Assembly: GCA_963971405.1 (NCBI GenBank)
Contig: OZ020486.1
Span: 35,735,419-35,799,418, forward strand
DNA: 64,000 nt
From: Psococerastis gibbosa
Lineage: Eukaryota; Arthropoda; Insecta; Psocodea; Psocidae
Reading direction: 5' to 3'
In this document: positions 22,740-37,000 of the stretch, in pieces
Position numbering within the stretch: position 1 is the first letter of the stretch
Layout of the letters: every line of letters begins with the position of its first letter
Translations under genes and position numbers: made by a program
The notes under the pieces: generated by a model
The model's database searches: none
Seen by the model: only the letters and a program-made list of their open reading frames with translations
Told to the model about the DNA's origin: nothing

Positions 22740-22930
22740 CGCGCTGCCAAACATTTCGTCAACATATGCGGTCGACTTCTTCAGATTGTATCTTGGAGGC
22801 TCCGAGATACCATCTTAGAAGTCTACACAGTACTACTAATGATGACGAACGCAAACGTTGACGAAACGTTTGAAAGTACGCTTTCATATCGACCATGGTC
22901 TATCAGCCCGGATTCTGCTGCTTCATCATA
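22740..22930. repeat. Partial foldback family F8 copy
   Basis: Shares GACGAAACGTTTG.AAGT, CGCTTTCAT.TCGACCA and GGTCTATC with the right arm of the element at 29130-29529. Another arm fragment with TCGACCACGGCCCATCAGCC sits at about 4880-4940. Confidence 0.55.
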
Positions 22931-23159
22931 GTGCTAAACTGATAGTTAAAATGGTTGATTAAAGAAACAAACATGTTATCCATTGGTCTTCCTACTCTAT
23001 ACTTCCTATTTTAATATTTTATTTCCTTATTTGGCATTTTAACTATGAGTTTTAAGCTCTTCGCATTATGTGTCTATTTGCAGATCCCCCACTTCACCAG
23101 AAAAAAAGTGTTGCACTTTAGCTTTATTGTTGTTGCCTATGTACCTTCTTCTACTTCCC

Positions 23160-23395
23160 CCTTAATGCCGTGTGCGCAGCGTGGGGGGAGGGTCGCCCGA
23201 CTCGCCCCGAACCCATTTCCTGAACTCGCCCCGGTCGGACGCTAACGCCTTGAGCTTGGCCATTGTTATCCCTCTTGCTCCGGCGAGTTTTTCAATCCTT
23301 TCCTCGAGGGTTGTCCTCGGTCTGCCAATGGGTCTTCTTCCTTGTGGCCTTGCTTCCGCCAACCTCCGGGTGGTCCTGTTCTCAGTCTATGTACC
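23160..23395 (-). pseudogene. Non-LTR retrotransposon ORF2 tail fragment
   Basis: Minus-strand translation gives GRRPIGRPRTTLEERIEKLA and ALASDRGEFRKWVRG. This is the typical basic C-terminal tail (GRPR..W...I..LA.DR..FR.WV) of arthropod endonuclease-reverse transcriptases. Only this end is left. Confidence 0.65.
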
Positions 23396-25033
23396 TACTA
23401 TGAACAATTCGCTCGGTATATGTCAGTTTCATTCTGTTTTAAATATAAGCCTCACATTTGGCTAACAATCCTCTGTCTAGCCCGCTACCCAGTAAATGCC
23501 ATTTTTGTTTATTAGTCGTACCTTACTATAGCTAATTGTTTACAAAATCAGCATTAAATTACCTATGCTATATATTTGCCATAAAAAATATGATATTAGC
23601 CTATATACCGTACTTGTCGAGGTTTAATTCAAGTAAACAGGGTGTTCGGCTAGTATAGGCTATTGCTTGTATATTGTAGAAGCAATAATAGTCCTTAGAA
23701 TATAATAGGTTTTTCAAATTGTTTAAAATTACATACACATATTATATCGAAATTTTGTTCACTTTTATTGGAACTCACCTCTGCATATGTTTAGGATAAG
23801 TTTATATATACTAGACTACCGTACTTTAATCCTGAATAATAGGCGAAAGAACCAAAGAAGGTAGGTTAACGAGTCTCGGCAGCACCCGAGCTGGAAGCTA
23901 CGTACTAAGTAAGTTTACTATAGGATTACGGTCGGGCCAATGGGGAGGTAGTTAATTGTAATTAGGCTGCGCAGCAGTAGTGCAGTATGCTAGGCTAACT
24001 AAAGGTTATAGTTAGATTTTTATTGTCCCTTTTGTAACTTAGTTACTGTTACATACCGTACGTTACTGATACAGGTAAGTAACAGTAAGATAAGGAATTT
24101 AATAAATTTTTGTGAGCGTGCGATAGTACCGGGTTGATTCAATTGTCCTATAGAGATTATAATGTACTTGCAGTAGGTCTACCTATATTGTATCAACTCA
24201 GAAGTAATTGCCTTCCATTTGCATGATACGTACGATAAAATAAATGATAATTAGGCATATTATTAGATTGCATCAATACCGTACCTAATTCTGCCGTCAG
24301 TTTCCACCAGAAACAATAAAATGGTAATAGGACAACACGAGTCATCTACTTACAACTAACTACGTAAACATAGGGTGAAACTGCAAGAATATCAACATTA
24401 TTTTAAAAAACTATTCTAAATCGCTAAGGCACCGCGTATAAGTTATTATAACCTATTGTGTCTTGTTAAATATCACGATACGATTTCTTGATAGGACTAT
24501 TGTGCAACTTTTATGTTTATTTTTTCTGAAGTTATGACGTGTTAAATTTAAATCAATATGAAGACTGTTTTGTTGTCCCTTGAATTGTAACGACTAATTA
24601 AAATAAAGTAAAATAAATAAGGACTTTTTTTGTTCTATTACTATTACTGGGCGCGTGAGAAATTAAAAGAGTCCACTTTCATTGTGATGGAAAACTAAAC
24701 CCACTATCTCAAATAAACAATAATTTCTTTACGATCTTAATAAAGTAATGTCGAAATGCACATTATAAAAGAAAAGTGAAGAACTTTGGCGGTAAAATTT
24801 TGAATATTTGAATATTTTGAATATTTTTTGTTCGATGAATCGATTCTCGATTTCTTGAAAATCGATGACAGTATGGCTATGGCAAGTTGGCAACCCCGCA
24901 ACAGATGTTTATTTATATTTTCATAATTTCATTATTTTCAATGCTTGCGATTGTCTTACAAAGAAAACCTTAGAAATAATCGTGATAAGCCTTATTTTTT
25001 GTTTTTGATGGAATAAAGCCATAGACTAGTACA

Positions 25034-28000
25034 ATGGACGAATATACTGAAAAATTTGAAATAACAGACTATGATCTCGCAAATGAGTTTAATGTTAATA
25101 GACCCCGAACTAAGCTAACGAAGCACCAACAAATCTATGGTGTATGGGCTGATGAGAGCAGCGGCGAAGAAGAATCATCAAGTAAACGGCCAAGTTTCAA
25201 AGCTAGTAGAAAGCCAAAAAACTATTCCGCTCCTATAGGATTTGTGGCGGGTGGAACACAGCAAGCTGGGAAAAAAAAGGAGGAAATCGAGGTGGAAGAT
25301 GAAGAAAGTGAGGATAATGTGCAGGTTAGTTGATCATATCGTAGATGTCAGATTATGGATGATTTAGTCCTGTAGATGGAACTTCATACAGGAGATTATC
25401 TGAATTCGATTCCCTCATACTAGTCATACGCCACTACATAGGGTGCCACCCAATTATATTGCCCACTCCTATTGCAATTAGTCACTTTACAGGTTGTTGA
25501 AATGCAAAACAAACACATGCCCTCCGCCAGTGTTCTCAGTTGATATTGATATCTCCCTTGGGAGTTGGAGAGAAACATCTCCGGCGTGTAAAACGCATAA
25601 TTATATTAAAAGCCTGTTTGTGAAAGAGAGGAAAAATTGGAGAGAACAGGATTGAAGCCAGGTTCTCTGCCGTGTGTGTTAGCCTCTGCAACGTTATCCC
25701 GTAAAATAGTTTAATCAGTTGCAGAGGTTGTAATCATGGCATGCCATTCTGAGCTGATACGTTCACAGTTCGTTAGGTGGGGCAAAGTATGAGAAAAATT
25801 TTATGTGTCTATTAACTTTTGTTTATAATATTGATTTTCCAATTTTTTGCATAGTGCCCTGGTCTGTGATTAAACACAGAAAAAAAAAACGAGTTAATTA
25901 TTAACAGTTAATTATTATTTACTTGCAGGCAAAGGCAGGCTTGAAGATGTCGTCGTCTGGGAGCGAAGAAGATGAAAGACCTTCAAGTTTTAGGCAGACA
26001 ATCTACGGCACTTCAGGTACTGTGACAGGCTATTGTCATTTAGAGGCCGTTACTACGATACATATAGCAATAGGTCTATAATATTACTATTTTTAACTTG
26101 GCTATTGAAAAAGACAATAGGCAAATTAATTATACCTTGCCTTTTGTAAATTTCTATTTTAGAACGAATTAGAGGATATGGAAAAATACTGGGCTTGGTG
26201 GGATTCGAACCCACGATTTACGCATAACCGGGGCGTAGATCGTGGGTTCGAATCCCGCCGAGCCCAGTTTTTTCCATATCTTCTAATTTCGTTTATAACG
26301 AGGAGGTTACCTCTTCAACCAAAGTTAATTTGATGTCAGTGTTATATACAGAATGCTTAATACTACAACGTATCTATTTTAGAAATTTGAAATCCATGTA
26401 GCATTAAGAGCTGACTGCTGAGTCCATTATTGTGGCTATTACAGTGGCAGCCAACTTTTCGAAAGTTAAAACCTAAACGTTAAGAAATTTGAAATTATGC
26501 CATGAATGATATAGTAAATCGTGGCAGTGGACCATTTATATATATTTATAATTTATAATAATATAAATAAAGTGTTGTTGTTTCCAACGCCAGCTTTTAG
26601 CATTTCTGCTTAAAGCAACCCTGTCAGCCTGGCGGGGGGAGTGAGTCTGTTTGTTAACTTGAGGCACCCTAAGGGCAGACTCTTTCACCTCGGGTTAAAG
26701 GGGAGTTGACTGACAAGGTGGCCCTCCTGATTATAGTGGATTCCGAACCACTTGGGGAACATAGTAAAGTCACATGATTATATCGGAGGTGACCAGGACT
26801 CGACACGCACGTAGACTGACTGGTATAGCCTCTGCGCGTAGCCCACCATGTTCCCCTGCCAACGCTGTGCACACTACCAAGTTTGCCGCAGTTTGAAACA
26901 TGGTCTGTTCTCCTGGATTCTTCATGGTAAGGCCGTTGGCTAATAAATAAAAAAAAAGTGGCAAAACAGTGGCAGCCAACTTTTCGAAAGTTAAAACCTA
27001 AACGTTAAGAAATTTGAAATTATGCCATGAATGATATAGTAAATCGTGGCAGTGGACCATTTATATACATAATTATAATTTATAATAATAAAAATAAAGT
27101 CTTTTATTGAAGAGAAAAAAAATTAAATATAGATACAGCTAGATTAGGTCCTAAGGCCCATCTCTTACACCTAACTGTATCTATCTTCGATAGCTTATTG
27201 GAAATATTTGAATGTAATTAACTACATTCATACTGAATATCAGTCACACTAATTCAATTTCGCTACCATCCACATTCATTTTCTCACACATTCACACGCA
27301 GCCTTGCCTTGATCAACCGGTGACAGTTGTTTGCTGACTAATGAGGAACTTGTAATATTTGTTTTTCGAATACATAAACTGATACTTTGCTTGTTACTTG
27401 CTCTTAATGTCTAAAATCGGATTTTTAGTCAGTCCAGTTTTCCCTATATTCTCTAATTTCGGTTGTAAGTTTACCATGCTTTTGAATAGGGAAAATATGA
27501 CAATATTGTATGTTATCATATAAAAAAAATGAAGAATATAAACTGATATACTGATTTTACATGGAGAGAAAGTTTTTCCATAAGTTACGTCACTTAAGCC
27601 TAATCGGCTGCTGTTAACATCATTCCTATTTGCATTCGGGAAGTACTGTACGCTAGGTCAGTTTTTGTAATAAATTGATAAAAATATTTTACATTTTAGT
27701 AATATTTTCAATTTTACCTGCAGGTGATATAGCAGGACTACGAAAGCATCGAAAAGTGGACACTACACTTATGAAAAGTGGAGTGGGCAGCTGGGAAGCC
27801 CACACAAAGGGTATAGGTGGAAAAATTTTGCTACGGATGGGCTATGAACCAGGAAAGGGGTTAGGGAAAACTCTTCAAGGAATTAATGCCCCCATTGTTG
27901 CAAAATTAAGACGAGGGCGCGGTGCGATTGGAGCATATGGCCCGGAGGTAAGTGATTTTTGGTCATAGTGGGGGGATTAGCCTTCGTCTTGCGGACCTTA

Positions 28001-31000
28001 TTTATAATGTCCTGCAGGGCTATTTATGGCCCATTGGTCCCTTGCCCAATGCCAACGACCCAATGGATTTCTCTGACATTATTTCATTGTTTCCGTGTGA
28101 ATTTTTGATTGACTAATGGTACACGTCCTCAATGATGTCAACCTACACCGACTATAAGCGATAATGGACAAGCTGAATTACCATTGACACAATGTAACAG
28201 GCGTAAGCAAGACTTTTTACCAAGTTCGGATACGAGTCCTTAGGGACCTTCTTTATATTAGTGGTAATGCTGGCTATTGTTAGTAGGCGTAGATTGTTCA
28301 AGGCCGTCTGTTTTGATTTAGCAGTCAGTCTTAAATTCTGTAGCATTATATTGTATTATAATTATTTCTCTTTGTAGGAAGCAGCCAAAATAGCGGAAGT
28401 TAAATCTGTGGGAACCTCAGTTAAGGAGAAAACCACATCGAAAGTATCCCGTTGGAGAAAAGGAGATGATGCTGTTAATAAGAAAGTGCGATACGTCTAC
28501 AAAACAATTGACGAAGTTATTGAGCAGGGACAAGGTTCTACTTCGTCAATACCTGTTGATAGGTACGACCTTACACTTCATTGTGTTGCTGCGGGCCTAC
28601 TATGCCGTTTAGTATTAACTTCACCTGGGATTAAAAATGTAAACAAGTTAATTTTAGAATGGAAAGTGATATTCAAAATTGTTTTGTTTCCATTTTTTTA
28701 CATTAAGTTAATATTAAACTGCATAGTAGACTCGCAGAGACAAATTTTATCCTTTTCTACTTGTTAATCGGAGCTAGGCATCTACTTGCAGTAAATCACG
28801 TTTCTCCTTAGTACTTTTGAAGAATTAACGATACTGATAAAAGATATTCCCACTACAGCAACTGGTGGGATACACAAAGCATAATCTTATATTTGCACGT
28901 CTTCCCGAGTGTTGCTCTACCAATTGCGCTGCAAGGCCTGCCCTTTAAGCCGTTTCTAAAGAGAAGATTCAAGGTTTAGTCTCCCTTACTGGCCTTACTG
29001 TGTATCGGCTGATTTGTGGAATCTTGATTTTACCCTAACAATGTTGTTGAGTTTTATTAATTAGATTACGAGACAATCGGAGGGCGAAAAGCCTTATAAG
29101 TGTAAAAATCAAATGCCTCATGAAGTATTGAAGAACCAGTAGAATCCGGGCTGATGGGTCGTGGTCGAAATTAAAGCGAACTTCTCAGCAGCAACTGAGC
29201 CTCCTAGATACAATCTTAGAAGTCTACGCAGTTCCACTGAAGATGTCGACCGACCGCAGATTTATTGACTTCGATGGCCAGGTGGTAACGTGCTTGCACT
29301 TGTGCGAGTCTTTAGACGCCATGCAATCGGAGACGTGTCGTATTCATCACGGGTATTAACCTACAGAGGCGACTGAAGAGGTCAATCGGATACATTCATT
29401 AAATTGTTTGTATGCGATTAATCTTTTATAAAAAAAAAATAAAAAATAAAAATAAAAAAGATGTTGACGAAACGTTTGGAAGTTCGCTTTCATTTCGACC
29501 ACGGTCTATCGGATCCTACTGGTTCTTCATTCGACTCCGGCCGTGAAAGCCTTTGCTGTTTGATGAAGTATTAATCGTAGATTTGTCAAAATTATCAGGG
29601 CAAACGGAAGATATTTTTCTGAATATTGTGATATATGCAGGTACCTCTTTCTAACACAGATTGGCCACAATTATGGTATTTGATCTTTACAAAAAAACGA
29701 TTGGTGTGGTAGTCCCGAGGAAGTAGTTCAAGAACTGTGGCCAATAGGCTATTTGACAAATTTTAAAACCTTTCTTAATTTTTTAGTAGATTTATTTTAC
29801 TCCCCTTAACATAATTATTATTTTCCTAAAAGCGTTATTTAGTAGGGGGAAAAAATATTTGCCCCCATCAATTTAAGTTAGATGGTTAAAAAGCGGGTGC
29901 AAAATGTGACTTCATTTTTTACGGGGTGGAGTAGCCGTGAGGGTTACAATTTAGTATTAGTAGTGGTCGTATATCGTATATTGGTGGTAAAACAATAAAA
30001 CAATAAAACAACAAATTGGTTTAATACAAGCATCGGCCAACTGCCCTTAGGCGGTCACTGGGCAACTCGTTTTCCAGTGCCCTCCACACAATACAAACAA
30101 CCAACACCGGCAAACTGCAAACCTGAAAGCGCGTTGTCGCACTTATAATTAAAAAAAAAAAAGTAATTGAAATAAAATAACTTTGTCAATTATTACTGAA
30201 ATATATTAAAAGCAACCGGTTTCGGCATGAGGCCATCCTCAGGTTGCAGACACAGACAATTTGTAGTTTACTATGACGAAGTATTGCGATGTGAATGTGG
30301 AGAATATTACTGAAAAAAGGGGAAGAACTAGCTTGTCTATGAATTAATAACTAACTAATTAGTTTTTCTTAAGGGCAGTCCCCATTACCACTTGAAAATT
30401 CTCTGTGAGGAATGGTTTGCATGCATTTGTAGATAGCGGTGCCGTTCAGTATTCCTTAACGATATTTTCCAAGCGATGGTGGAAAAGTAAGCATAAGAGG
30501 ATACTAAGAGAAATAAAATGAGTGAAAACGTCTTTTTTTCAGTACTTTGGCTAAAGTGAAAGTAATTGACATGACAGGGCCTGAGCAACGCGTCCTTTCC
30601 GGTTACCATGCCATTTCTCGACAGCAACGGCCTGCCGCTGAGTGGGAAACTAGAAAAGATTTGAAGTTTTCAAATTTTGCTTTACCCGAGTTAATGCATA
30701 ACCTTAATCTTCTAGTGGATCTATGCGAACAGGTTTGTGGCAAAAAATTCAAATTTATTGAGATACATATTGTTATATACATAACTACACGAATGTATTG
30801 ATAGTAAATTTTTGCTGTAGTTATATTTAAATTACGTTTCTTAATGAAAAGTATGCCTAGGTACTTCTTTGCAATAGTACAATTAATTATAATATTTAAA
30901 ATAGAAATATTCAATTAAAATTGCTGACTTGCCGATATTATTTTTTTCCAAATCATGCTAATCGGAATTGTCCTAAACTTAGGGAAATTTTGAAATTGCA

Positions 31001-34000
31001 GGACATTATAACAAATGACCGCAAGCACAAAACGTCTAGTGACCGGATAGTCTCCCTGCAGTATGAAACTTCCAATTTACAAAGAGCGTGTATTGTTGAG
31101 GAAGAAGAAATATTGAGAATAGAGGGTCTTCTGGAAGTTGTTGAGGAATTGACTGCCTCACATGAAGTCAATCAGTTGACTCTGGAGAAAGCTTGCGTAC
31201 AATTCAAACAGTTAAAGGTATCATGCACTTGTAAACATTAAATTCATCATAAATTAAATAGAACAGTTGTTTGGAAGTCTACAAAATAGGCGCAAAGAAT
31301 GAGTTGCATTTTTAAAGCAAACTGTCAGACGCTACATTATAAAAGGAGAAGATAACTTACTTCCGTCCAAGTTAACTTGGCTTTTTTCACGAAGTTAAGT
31401 TTTTTATATCATTGAATTCGACTTGAGATCTATGAAGTGAGCAAATTCAAAGTGGTATTTCATTTCATTCCACCCAATTTGTTAAACACATCGCAATGTA
31501 GGTACGGTATGCCATATTTTATGCAAACCGTGATTGATATAAAATTGTAGATTATAGCCCATTAATAATGTTCATGTTCATTTTCTGAACTCATCGTATT
31601 ACAGAATTCTACCAATTTATCAAAATATTATCAAACTCATTTTTTGTCTATGCCGCGAAACTTACGGAAATCAACTTAACCTAGTTTGCGCCTTTACGGC
31701 AGAATAAATATACGTTCTTCATTCTACAAAATGTATTTGACCAGCTACCGCAACTTTGTAATGTTGTGAACTACAAAACTCGGCTCTAGACAGGAAGTTT
31801 TAGACAGCAAAGAAGCTTTGGTACCATTTTCGACTAAATCTTGGAATGAAAATTCGACACATCTACATATCTTGTGACAAACTTCTTCACACAAACATGA
31901 AACTTCGTTAGATAATATGTATATTAATTAAATACATTAATTAGTTTTTTTTTATCTTTCAGGGAAAGTATATTGATGAGTATAAGGCGTATGATTTGCC
32001 CGAACTTGCAGTTACAATTGTTAGTCCACTCATCAAAGATGCGATACAGACGTGGCAGCCATTGGAGAATCCCGAACAACCTTTCGCCATCTTGAAGCCA
32101 TGGCGTCCAATTTTGGAGAATGAACAAGTTACTCAAATGTCCACTTTGGCTAATCCTGAGCCATGGGGAAAATTGTTGTGGCACGCATGGATTCCATCGA
32201 TTCGATTTTGCATAGCGTAAGTTTTGGGAACATCCGAACTGGGATGGCCATGAGCAAACAATGGACAACTTGCATATAGAATTGGCTGCTGTGATTGGGT
32301 TGTCAACTCCCAATTACAGTGCTCATGATGAACTCATGGAGTATCCTTGCTCTCATTGTTGATTAGTTGGCTTGGGTGGAGCATTCTTTCCCGCCAAAAA
32401 TAATTTATGAATTTGCAGAAAGTTAATTGTTGATCTACACCCAAATTATTAGCTAATAGTCCAAGAAGTAACAGTTATTAATTTTAATGATTGCTTTTTA
32501 ATGATTCAAATAATCAGCAAAGCCAGCTGCTATTTCGTCGTAGAATTTTTGGCATTTTTTTTATTTTATTTCTGTTTGCAAGTTGTCCATGGCAGGTCTG
32601 AAGGGAATTGGCAATTGTGGGGTAGTAGTAAATTGATTGATTGATCGATTTATATAGGAACGAATGATCTCATCAATGAATCTAGGTCTACCAATCAATA
32701 AAAACTACTTGGTGCAGAAGGCGCAAAAGGCACCAAAGAAAATTGTTCTTGGCTTACGCTTAGCTTATATGGAGACCGACCCGCTCTTTGTGGCGGTTTA
32801 ATTTAGTTAAGGAAAGTTTCACTGAACTTAATTTCAACATATTTGGCGCATGCTTTGACCAACTGAAGACTGGAAATACCAAGTAGAGGCCTGTGTTATT
32901 TTTATGAAATTAATTAATTCCTTGTGCCATAGCCGCACAGACGAGTCAGAAAAGAAAAGAAAAAAAATCTCTGCTTTCGTGGTAGACTTGCGTTTTATAT
33001 TATTACTCTAGAAAAACACGGTTAAGTGCACTAAACAGATTTTATAGAATAGTCAAGAATCGGTCGCGGAGTTTTTATAAAGCTTATTAGTCAGTTTCGT
33101 CCGAAATACAACAGAATCATTTGTTTACAAATTATATGGAAATCTCTGTCCTAAGAGACTAACAGAAGACATTTTTCTGAGCATTTTGATACATCTTAAT
33201 TATTTGTCCTCCTACTAACACAAATTGGCCACAATTATTGAATTTGATTTGAACAAATGACGATTGGTGTGGTAGTCCCGAGGAATTAGTTCAAGAACTG
33301 TGGCCAATTGGTGGTAACGACGGCCACATGCCATAATTATATCGAAATGTGGCGGAGCATTTGTTCTAATTTAATGGATATTTTTGACGCCTCTTCGATC
33401 GATATTTCCTGTGAAAATCGACTTTGCACCAAAAACTCGTAGTGGGCGTACTCCGATTTGCTCATGAATATACTACAAAGCTAGCACAAATAAATGTTGT
33501 AATTTCAGGCATATTAATTTAGGTTTACAATTTAGCTGTTAATATGACGGTTTTGCATTGTAGGCATTGGATTAGTCGTGAGCCTGAACCTATGCTGCGA
33601 TTAATTGAAGCTTGGAAGTTTTTGGTGCCTCCATGGCTTCTGCATTACATTTTGGAGAGTCTGATTTTGCCTCGAATCACATACCATGTACATGAATGGG
33701 ACCCTATGAGTGACACTGTGCCCATTCACTCGTGGATTCATCCTTGGCTGCCATACTTGCGTAAGTTTCAGCGTTCAAATTAAAATCTAGTTTTAATTTA
33801 GTTAATAAAATTAATTCTCAAAATCTCTTCTACAACTTGATTAATGCTTGTCTTAAGAGGAATCTTTCCAAATTTTTTAAAAATAACTTGGGTGAATGCT
33901 GATTAATTAATTAATTTCCAGGCTTACAGCCCTTATATTGGCATAAGTGCTCTTCAAACACCTAAAATTTATAAACTACGATAAGACAAAATAGATTTTG

Positions 34001-37000
34001 TCTTGTAAACTATCGTTGACCCATAAAAATCGATAAGTTACTCCTATTTCTGGAATACGTCAACTGCTTCTTCCTTTTAGGTTTTTTATTTTATAGATTT
34101 CCGGTAACAATTGCTCATGTAACATGTAACACTCAACTAGGAAGGCCCGGGACCCCGCCTGCTTTACGTGCCCTCCGAAGCATGGCCAGAAAATGTAGGA
34201 AGTGTAGGACTCGAACCAGCAAATGTATTGTGTATTATCAAAGTTCATTCAGGAGGTATTCAAAGAGCGATTTTGCCAATATAGTCACTGTGGAAGGAGA
34301 ATTATCTGTCACGCTGTGTTGCTTTCCCAAAATTTGGAAAGATGCCCCTTATTTGGAGATTTTGAGCAATGTTCGTTTACGTCATTCCAGATCTTCAGCT
34401 TCAGACTGTTGTGTTCCCAATGATCCGACAAGAACTAAGTCAGGCTTTGACTGCATGGCATCCTAGTGATAGATCGGCTCGCCTAATGCTTCTGCCTTGG
34501 TGTGGTGTCTTTACAACGGGAGAAATGAATGCCTTCTTAATTAGGAACATACTACCAAAACTGCAGCAGACGATGTCAGAGTTTGTAATTAATCCGCAGC
34601 ATCAGGTGTTAGGTAAGTTCTTATCCTAATTAGGCGGCTATTCCACCGGTGATTTTACTTCATTTGTGATTTTTTGTTTGTTTCGTTTTAAGGAGACTGT
34701 TATGTAGATACTTAACTTATCTATTATAAATTAAGTTATAATATGGTAGCAGACATCATTAATAAGTCTCTACCATATTATAACTTAATTTATAATAGAT
34801 AAGTTAAGTATCTCATAATAGTCTCCTTAAAACAAAACAAACAAAAAATCTCAAATCACAAATGAAGTAAAATCGACGGTCTAATTTCCGCCCAGGCTAA
34901 GTGGTTTGCATGGTATTAACTGAGATTTCTACGTACCGAAGTTGCGTCCAATCTGGTTGTTTGGTATGTGGTGGCATAGCCAACCAAATTGGACTAGTCT
35001 GGACTCACATTCAAATTACATCCTTTGTAGACACCTTAAATGTGTTAAAATATTGTTGGTTGCAAAACTAAATAATTTGTACTTTCCTGCGGGCCTACTA
35101 TGCCGTTTGTATTAATCTTAACCCAGGATTAAAAATGTTAACAAGATAATTTTAGAATGGAAAGTGCCATTCAAAATTAATTTGTTTACATTTTAACCGC
35201 CAGATTAAGTTAATATTAAATGGCATAGTAATAAGTGTTTTGAACAAAAATCCATTGACGTGGCCGAAGAAATCTCCTCCATTGAGAACACTTGCTTATA
35301 CTTTTTGTGTATAAATTGATTAATCCTGAATAATCGCCATTAATGCTCAATAATTAAAACTTTTAACGGTAGGAATCAAGTATTTGTATATACATATATC
35401 CTAAAATATTGGCCCTACTATTTATTATTTCTTTGTATTAAGTCATCATCAATAATCAACTCCAATTGCCCGGGTGTGATACGTGAGCCTCCTCCTGATT
35501 ATTCAGCACTTCCTCTAGTTCTAGTACCTGACCCACTCTTCTCAGATCATCCTCCATCTGGTTTCTGTATTTCTTCCTAGGTCTTCCTCTTCTTCGTGAT
35601 TCCTCTATTCCTTACTCCAGCCATTTCCTCGTGCACATGCACTCTTTCGGTGGCCGAACGAGTATTAAGTATTTTATTATATTTAGTACTTATCCGTTTG
35701 AATACACTTTCAAATAGACTGCTCTTGTGCTTTGGTAGGAATAGATTCGTTCATCAGCTACTACTTACATTGGATATTGAATGCGATTCGTTTCAGATCA
35801 ACACTGGAAATGGGTTATGGATTGGGTAGAAATGATGCCCCCACCGTCGATGACTTCACTGCTTACTAAAAACTTCTTCCCAAAGTGGCTGCAGGTTCTT
35901 TCCGTTTGGCTGAACCATTGTCCTAATTACGATCAGGTCAGCACTTGGTACATGGGCTGGAAAGCCTTATTCCCCGAATCACTACTGAAGCAAACTGAAA
36001 TAAAAGGTAAGCGTTGAATTTGAAATTATAAAAAAAAAATTGAAAAAATTTAAGAAATAAGAGTTGTTCTCAGAACGCTTTCCTATGCTCTCGTATTATT
36101 AATGGTCCATTGAGAGTGGATATGTAAATTCTCAGATTTTGCGAGCTATAGAAGGTTAGCATGGGCATTGTTTTAATTCCGAATGCCCCTAATAATTGTA
36201 ACGAAGAAGGAATTCATAAATAAATAAAAATAAATAAGGATTTTATTGTTTCTATTACTAAGCCAACCTAGCGGAGTTAGGGCTATAAAGCCCTCTCTTA
36301 CACTCAACTAGGATGACCCGGGACCGCCTGCTTTACATGCCCTCCGAAGCATGGCCCGAAAATGTAGCCAGTGTGGGACTCGTCCAACAACCTTTCGGGT
36401 GAAAGTCAGAGTCCGTACCAGTACGCTACATGTCCTGACATGGATCAACTGAAGGAGATTGCAGGAGCTCGAGCGTACCAAGAACTGAAGAGGAAAGCGC
36501 TGGGCCGAGAAACCTGGAGGATAATCTGTAGGGAGTTGCTGCCAACTAATTGTTGAAATTGTGACCCAGAATGCGAAGAAATAATTGTTCGTACTGTACG
36601 GTACTTGGGCAATTTTATCCGAGTAATCAACACTGGATTTTGATCGTCCATAGGCGGGGTTTCCACATACGTCAATGGTCAATGAGAAATATGAAATTGA
36701 CGTTTTAGCAGACATTTAAAGACATACTAAAAATGTCTGCTACCACGTCAAACCATATTTACCATTGACGTATGTGGAAACCCCGCCATAGAACGCCTGT
36801 CTGTATTAGTATTAACAACTAAGGACAGCTTAATATGATTTAATTACGATGAGAGAGATGTGCATCAAATCAAGGACGGTACATTCTTTAATCGAAACAA
36901 TTATCATTTACCGTCTTTCCCAATTAAATGGAAATTACTGCCTTGTCCTTATTAAATTTAAATTCGTTAAATACAGTCTCTTAATGAATAAAATAAAATT

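Larger units (their letters stand above)
19174..25033. other. Cyclin D 3' UTR and intergenic DNA
   Basis: The stretch is AT-rich and shows no supported exon on either strand. It should begin with the Cyclin D 3' UTR; a canonical AATAAA lies at 20631-20636. A LINE tail (23160-23395, minus), part of a foldback family (22740-22930) and a SINE-1 tail fragment (about 24605-24650, reversed) were recognised. The last 200 bp before 25034 presumably contain the TFIP11 promoter; I see no clear TATA box there. Confidence 0.5.
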
